This document shows positions 5,797 to 8,206 of a DNA stretch of 8,206 nucleotides, in pieces. The stretch is from JAHJQQ01 sp041739295. GTDB taxonomy: Bacteria > Pseudomonadota > Gammaproteobacteria > Thiohalobacterales > Thiohalobacteraceae. Each line of letters opens with the position of its first letter. The first letter of the stretch is position 1. The notes beneath the pieces were generated by a model. The model worked only from the letters and a program-made list of their open reading frames with translations, was not told the DNA's origin and searched no databases. The stretch covers positions 1-8,206 of the forward strand of contig JBGSOE010000275.1 of assembly GCA_041739295.1 (NCBI GenBank). Direction: 5' to 3'. The position numbers and the translations under genes are program-made.

Positions 5797-6497
5797 ACGC
5801 TCGCCATGAATTTTCAGATAACCTGCTCCATGCCTTTGTCGACGGCCAGCTGCAGGGTAATGAACGTAAGCGGCTGCTATCCGCCATGGAGGCTGATGCC
5901 GACTTGAGCGAACGCGTCTGCGCGCTGCGTCGAACCAAGGAATGGGTTAATTTGGCGTTCGAAGGTGTCCACGCGCCACTGCACTCACGCCACAAGATTC
6001 CAGCACCATCCAACAGGAACCGGTTGTTCGGTTTGGCGGCATCCTTGCTGCTGCTCACAACGGGATTCTTCATCGGCTGGATGGTCTCAACAGCACATGA
6101 GCCGCTCAATACCGTGGTAATGCGTGACCTCCAAATGGGCAGTCACAAGGTGCTTCTGCATATCGACCGCTCCGACAAGGCACGCTTCGACGAGGTGCTG
6201 GACGGCGCTGAAGAGCTGCTGCGCAACAACCACGAAAAGGGCATCGAGGTCGATGTGCTGGCCAATGCCGGCGGCATAGATTTACTGCGCGCAGATGTCT
6301 CACCCTATGCGCAGCGTATCGCACGTATGATGAGCGAATATGACAATCTGCATTTCATTGCCTGCACTACTACCCTGCAGCGGCTTAGGGAAAAGGGCAT
6401 TCAACCTCTGCTGATCAACCACACCCAGCAGGACAGTACCGCCGTTGAACACATTATCCATAGACTCCAACAGGGTTGGGCCTATATCCGCGTGTAA
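5793..6497 (+). CDS. Membrane anti-sigma factor with periplasmic DsrE-like domain
   Basis: This 234-aa protein is proposed to hold the upstream sigma factor inactive and release it on a periplasmic signal. The cytoplasmic residues 1-75 start with SDNLLHAFVDGQLQGNERKRLLSAMEADADLSERV, the pattern of the anti-sigma domain, but without the HxxxCxxC zinc motif. One transmembrane helix lies at about 78-98 (LFGLAASLLLLTTGFFIGWMV). Residues 118-234 resemble the divergently encoded secreted protein: HKVLLHIDRSD matches QKVVYHINSGD, LHFIACTTT (Cys191) matches VQFQVCNNT (Cys109), and QQGWAYIRV matches SQGYAYIKP at the C-terminus. The start overlaps the sigma stop by 4 nt and has GGAG a few bases upstream. 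The anti-sigma role is inferred from position, the cytoplasmic pattern and topology; the ligand of the outer domain is unknown. Confidence 0.8.
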   Translation: MNARHEFSDNLLHAFVDGQLQGNERKRLLSAMEADADLSERVCALRRTKEWVNLAFEGVHAPLHSRHKIPAPSNRNRLFGLAASLLLLTTGFFIGWMVSTAHEPLNTVVMRDLQMGSHKVLLHIDRSDKARFDEVLDGAEELLRNNHEKGIEVDVLANAGGIDLLRADVSPYAQRIARMMSEYDNLHFIACTTTLQRLREKGIQPLLINHTQQDSTAVEHIIHRLQQGWAYIRV

Positions 6498-6511
6498 CCA
6501 CGCCCGCCTGG

Positions 6512-6528
6512 TGGTGATCGAATCACCA
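6512..6528 (+). other. Hairpin after the anti-sigma gene
   Basis: TGGTGAT (6512-6518) and ATCACCA (6522-6528) form a perfect 7-bp stem with a 3-nt loop, 14 nt after the anti-sigma stop. No T tract follows, so it is at best a weak terminator or a processing and stability element between this gene and nadA. Confidence 0.45.
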
Positions 6529-6540
6529 ATACGCAGTAAA

Positions 6541-6570
6541 CTCTCCTGAACCCATCCCGGGCCAGGAGAG
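6541..6570 (+). promoter_or_regulatory. Hairpin sequestering the nadA ribosome binding site
   Basis: CTCTCCTG (6541-6548) is an exact inverted copy of CAGGAGAG (6563-6570), with a 14-nt loop. The right arm contains the Shine-Dalgarno of nadA, which starts 4 nt later. Folding would hide the site from the ribosome, so translation of nadA may be controlled by whether this stem opens. A structure alone does not show regulation. Confidence 0.6.
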
Positions 6571-6574
6571 ATCC

Positions 6575-7660
6575 ATGAAGGCAGTATCCCGCGAACCTGA
6601 TGCCGTACCGGCAACACGCCTGCAGCAGTTCCCGCTGCCGGGGAGCACCCCTGAGCCTGACTACGCGCCTGGTGAACGTGACGCCCTTATTGAACGTATC
6701 AAGCGCCTGTTCAAAGAACGTGATGCCGTATTGGTCGCGCACTACTACACCCACGAAGATCTGCAGCGCATCGCCGAGGAAACCGGCGGCTATGTATCCG
6801 ATTCACTCGACATGGCCCGCTTTGGCAATGAGCACCCGGCAACCACACTTGTGGTCGCTGGTGTGCGTTTCATGGGCGAAACCGCCAAGATCCTCAACCC
6901 GGAAAAACGCGTACTCATGCCCACACTCAAGGCCGAGTGTTCACTGGACCTGAGCTGCCCGGCCGAGGACTTTGTACCCTTCTGCGACGCACACCCAGAT
7001 CGCACCGTGGTGGTTTATGCGAACACCAGCGCCGCCGTGAAAGCACGGGCTGATTGGGTGGTCACCTCCAGCATCGCAGTCGATGTTGCGAAATACCTGG
7101 CCGAGCGTGGCGAGAAACTCATCTGGGCCCCGGACCGGCACCTTGGTCACTACGTACAGCGAGTATCCGGCGCCGACATGCTGCTCTGGAAAGGTGGCTG
7201 TGTGGTGCATGAAGCCTTCAAGGCCAGCGCACTACAGGCATTGATGAAGCAACACCCGGAAGCCGCCGTCCTCGTACACCCCGAATCACCCGAACCCGTG
7301 ATAGCCCTCGCCGATGTGGTTGGCTCCACCACGCAACTCATCAAGGCCGCACACGACCTGCCTAACACCACACTCATCGTCGCGACCGACAACGGCATTC
7401 TCTACAAAATGCGCCAGGCCGCACCTGACAAGAAATTCCTCGAAGCACCCACCGTCGGCGAGGGCGCGACCTGCGTGTCCTGCGCCCATTGCCCCTGGAT
7501 GGCGATGAATGATCTGCGCAACCTGGCGGAGGTACTGGAAACCGGCAGCAACGAAATTCACGTCGACGAGGCGATACGCGTTAAAGCACTGCGTTCGACA
7601 CAGCGCATGATCGAGTTTGGTAAACAAAGGATGGCGTCGAAGGTCGTATCTGGAGACTGA
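6575..7660 (+). CDS. nadA: Quinolinate synthase
   Basis: This 361-aa enzyme condenses iminoaspartate (made by NadB) with dihydroxyacetone phosphate to give quinolinate, the first pyridine of de novo NAD synthesis, in the cytoplasm. Its oxygen-sensitive [4Fe-4S] cluster is bound by three cysteines; by alignment with E. coli NadA (Cys113, 200, 297) these are Cys122 (AECSLDLSC), Cys209 (KGGCVVHEAF) and Cys306. The CxxCxxC at 300-306 (ATCVSCAHCPW) is typical of the proteobacterial form. Other family segments are VLVAHYYTHEDLQ (52-64), GVRFMGETAKILNP (96-109), YANTSAAVKARAD, and APDRHLGHYV (185-194). The N-terminal extension of about 35 residues is proline-rich and less conserved. The start is set by AGGAGAG upstream of ATG 6575. 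nadB and nadC are not in the window. The 77-nt gap from the anti-sigma gene has no clear terminator, so co-transcription is possible. Confidence 0.97.
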   Translation: MKAVSREPDAVPATRLQQFPLPGSTPEPDYAPGERDALIERIKRLFKERDAVLVAHYYTHEDLQRIAEETGGYVSDSLDMARFGNEHPATTLVVAGVRFMGETAKILNPEKRVLMPTLKAECSLDLSCPAEDFVPFCDAHPDRTVVVYANTSAAVKARADWVVTSSIAVDVAKYLAERGEKLIWAPDRHLGHYVQRVSGADMLLWKGGCVVHEAFKASALQALMKQHPEAAVLVHPESPEPVIALADVVGSTTQLIKAAHDLPNTTLIVATDNGILYKMRQAAPDKKFLEAPTVGEGATCVSCAHCPWMAMNDLRNLAEVLETGSNEIHVDEAIRVKALRSTQRMIEFGKQRMASKVVSGD

Positions 7661-7748
7661 AAATTGAATTTAGTTTTGCAGGATATTTTTCCACTGCCCG
7701 CGGGTCGACGACGAATAGCACCAACCTAAATTATACCTGTTCAATTTT
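7660..7748 (+). other. AT-rich interrupted inverted repeat after nadA
   Basis: AAAATTGAATTTAG (7660-7673), starting at the nadA stop, is mirrored by CTAAATT (7726-7732) and TTCAATTTT (7740-7748) with a 7-nt bulge between them. The enclosed loop is about 52 nt. It could fold at the end of the nadA transcript; a T run (7686-7690) lies in the loop rather than after the stem, so it is not a standard terminator. Confidence 0.35.
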
Positions 7749-7870
7749 GAAGGCAGTAATACAGCGGCTTCCGACTGACAGCGGCCTCTACAAAAGAAGC
7801 AATCATCACTTACGATTTTGGCAGCTAACGACCGGGAGCAGCCATTCACATTATCTTATCTAGAACCCCG
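7749..7870. other. Intergenic stretch between nadA and the nuclease remnant
   Basis: I see no gene here. ACAGCGGCTT (7761-7770) and ACAGCGGCCT (7778-7787) are a near-identical direct repeat at a 17-nt period. The rest is unremarkable. Confidence 0.3.
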
Positions 7871-7894
7871 TCATTCCGGCGTATGCCGGAATCC
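7869..7894. repeat. Dispersed palindromic repeat (ATTCCGGC/GCCGGAAT type)
   Basis: ATTCCGGC (7873-7880) and GCCGGAAT (7885-7892) form a perfect 8-bp stem with a GTAT loop, within a CGTCATTCCGGC...GGAATCCAG context. Elements of this sequence type are familiar short repeats in many proteobacterial genomes. Here it encodes the last codons and stop of the nuclease remnant on the minus strand. Confidence 0.65.
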
Positions 7895-8110
7895 AGATTT
7901 CGTCAGCTCATGATATAAATCCGACCATTCAAGGTTTACCATCTCAATTGTCTTGATCTTCCAGGAGCGCTTCCAGTTCTTAATAGCCTTCTCGCGGGAA
8001 ATTGCGGACACCATCGTTTCATGCAATTCATACCAAACCAATGTATCAACGCTGTATTTCTGAGTGAACCCAGCAACGATTTTCTGCTTATGTTCCCAGA
8101 CACGTTTAAG
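7871..8110 (-). pseudogene. C-terminal fragment of a GIY-YIG nuclease superfamily protein
   Basis: The minus-strand frame ending at TGA (7873-7871) encodes 79 residues that match the C-terminal part of small GIY-YIG proteins: LKRVWEHK, GFTQKYSVDTLVWYELHE, SAISREKAIKNWKRSWK, NLEWSDLYHEL, ending SGFRHTPE inside the ATTCCGGC repeat. Intact members run to about 90-100 aa and begin with the VYI...YIG segment holding the catalytic tyrosine. That half is missing: upstream of LKR the frame reads non-homologous sequence and hits a stop without a good start. The break coincides with a TTAA followed by sequence like an insertion-element end, so I read this as an interrupted gene whose 5' part, if kept, lies beyond the window. 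Activity of the fragment is unlikely. Confidence 0.7.
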
Positions 8111-8206
8111 GAACCTCTGATTAATTTGATCAAGCGAGCAGATGCAAGGCGCGGACAGGCGAAAAAACGGAGTTTACACGGAGTAAATGAGTATTTTGAG
8201 CCTGGC
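8110..8206. mobile_element. Probable end of an insertion sequence or MITE, running off the right edge
   Basis: From 8110 the sequence GGAACCTCTGATTAATTTG replaces the expected nuclease coding sequence, directly after TTAA (8106-8109), which fits the YTAR-type targets of some IS5-family elements. An imperfect inverted pair, GTTTAC/GTAAAT, lies at about 8172-8189, and no gene is evident. Only one end is visible, so the terminal inverted repeat and the target duplication cannot be checked here. Confidence 0.45.

Noticed and set aside
7936..8133. Minus-strand frame of 65 codons over the nuclease remnant
   Set aside because: It starts in the putative mobile element and is out of frame with the GIY-YIG similarity, which lies in the neighbouring frame.

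Overview
The window looks like chromosomal DNA of a gammaproteobacterium. The evidence is moderate-to-high GC, Gram-negative envelope proteins (a beta-barrel porin and a secreted periplasmic protein), class I-like photolyase and NadA sequences of proteobacterial type, and small palindromic intergenic repeats. DsrE-like proteins are common in sulfur-oxidising lineages, so such an organism is plausible, but the window alone does not prove it.

Layout. At the extreme left, a minus-strand gene appears to start (ribosome binding site plus ATG) and runs off the edge. A plus-strand cluster follows: a histidine-phosphatase-family protein (108-647), a thioredoxin-fold/HEAT-repeat fusion (709-1350) and a deoxyribodipyrimidine photolyase (1369-2826). 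Positions 2827-3064 hold palindromic repeats and the terminator of the convergent porin gene. The porin (3065-4384, minus) has a clear signal peptide and a 12-bp perfect inverted repeat in its leader. Upstream of it lies a minus-strand gene for a small secreted DsrE-like protein (4647-5105).

Divergent from that gene is a translationally coupled pair: an ECF-type sigma factor (about 5245-5796) and a single-pass membrane protein (5793-6497). The membrane protein has an anti-sigma-like cytoplasmic part and a periplasmic DsrE-like domain. This divergent trio is the most interesting part of the window. The periplasmic half of the anti-sigma resembles the secreted neighbour, with an equivalent cysteine and the same C-terminal signature, which suggests a cell-surface signalling system sensing something that DsrE-like proteins bind or carry, possibly a sulfur species. 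That function is inference.

Quinolinate synthase nadA (6575-7660) follows. Its ribosome binding site lies inside a perfect 8-bp stem. The right end (7661-8206) is decayed accessory DNA: an AT-rich interrupted inverted repeat, a dispersed palindromic repeat, and the C-terminal part of a GIY-YIG nuclease gene. That gene is cut at a TTAA site where sequence resembling the end of an insertion element begins. I saw no tRNA, rRNA or CRISPR array.
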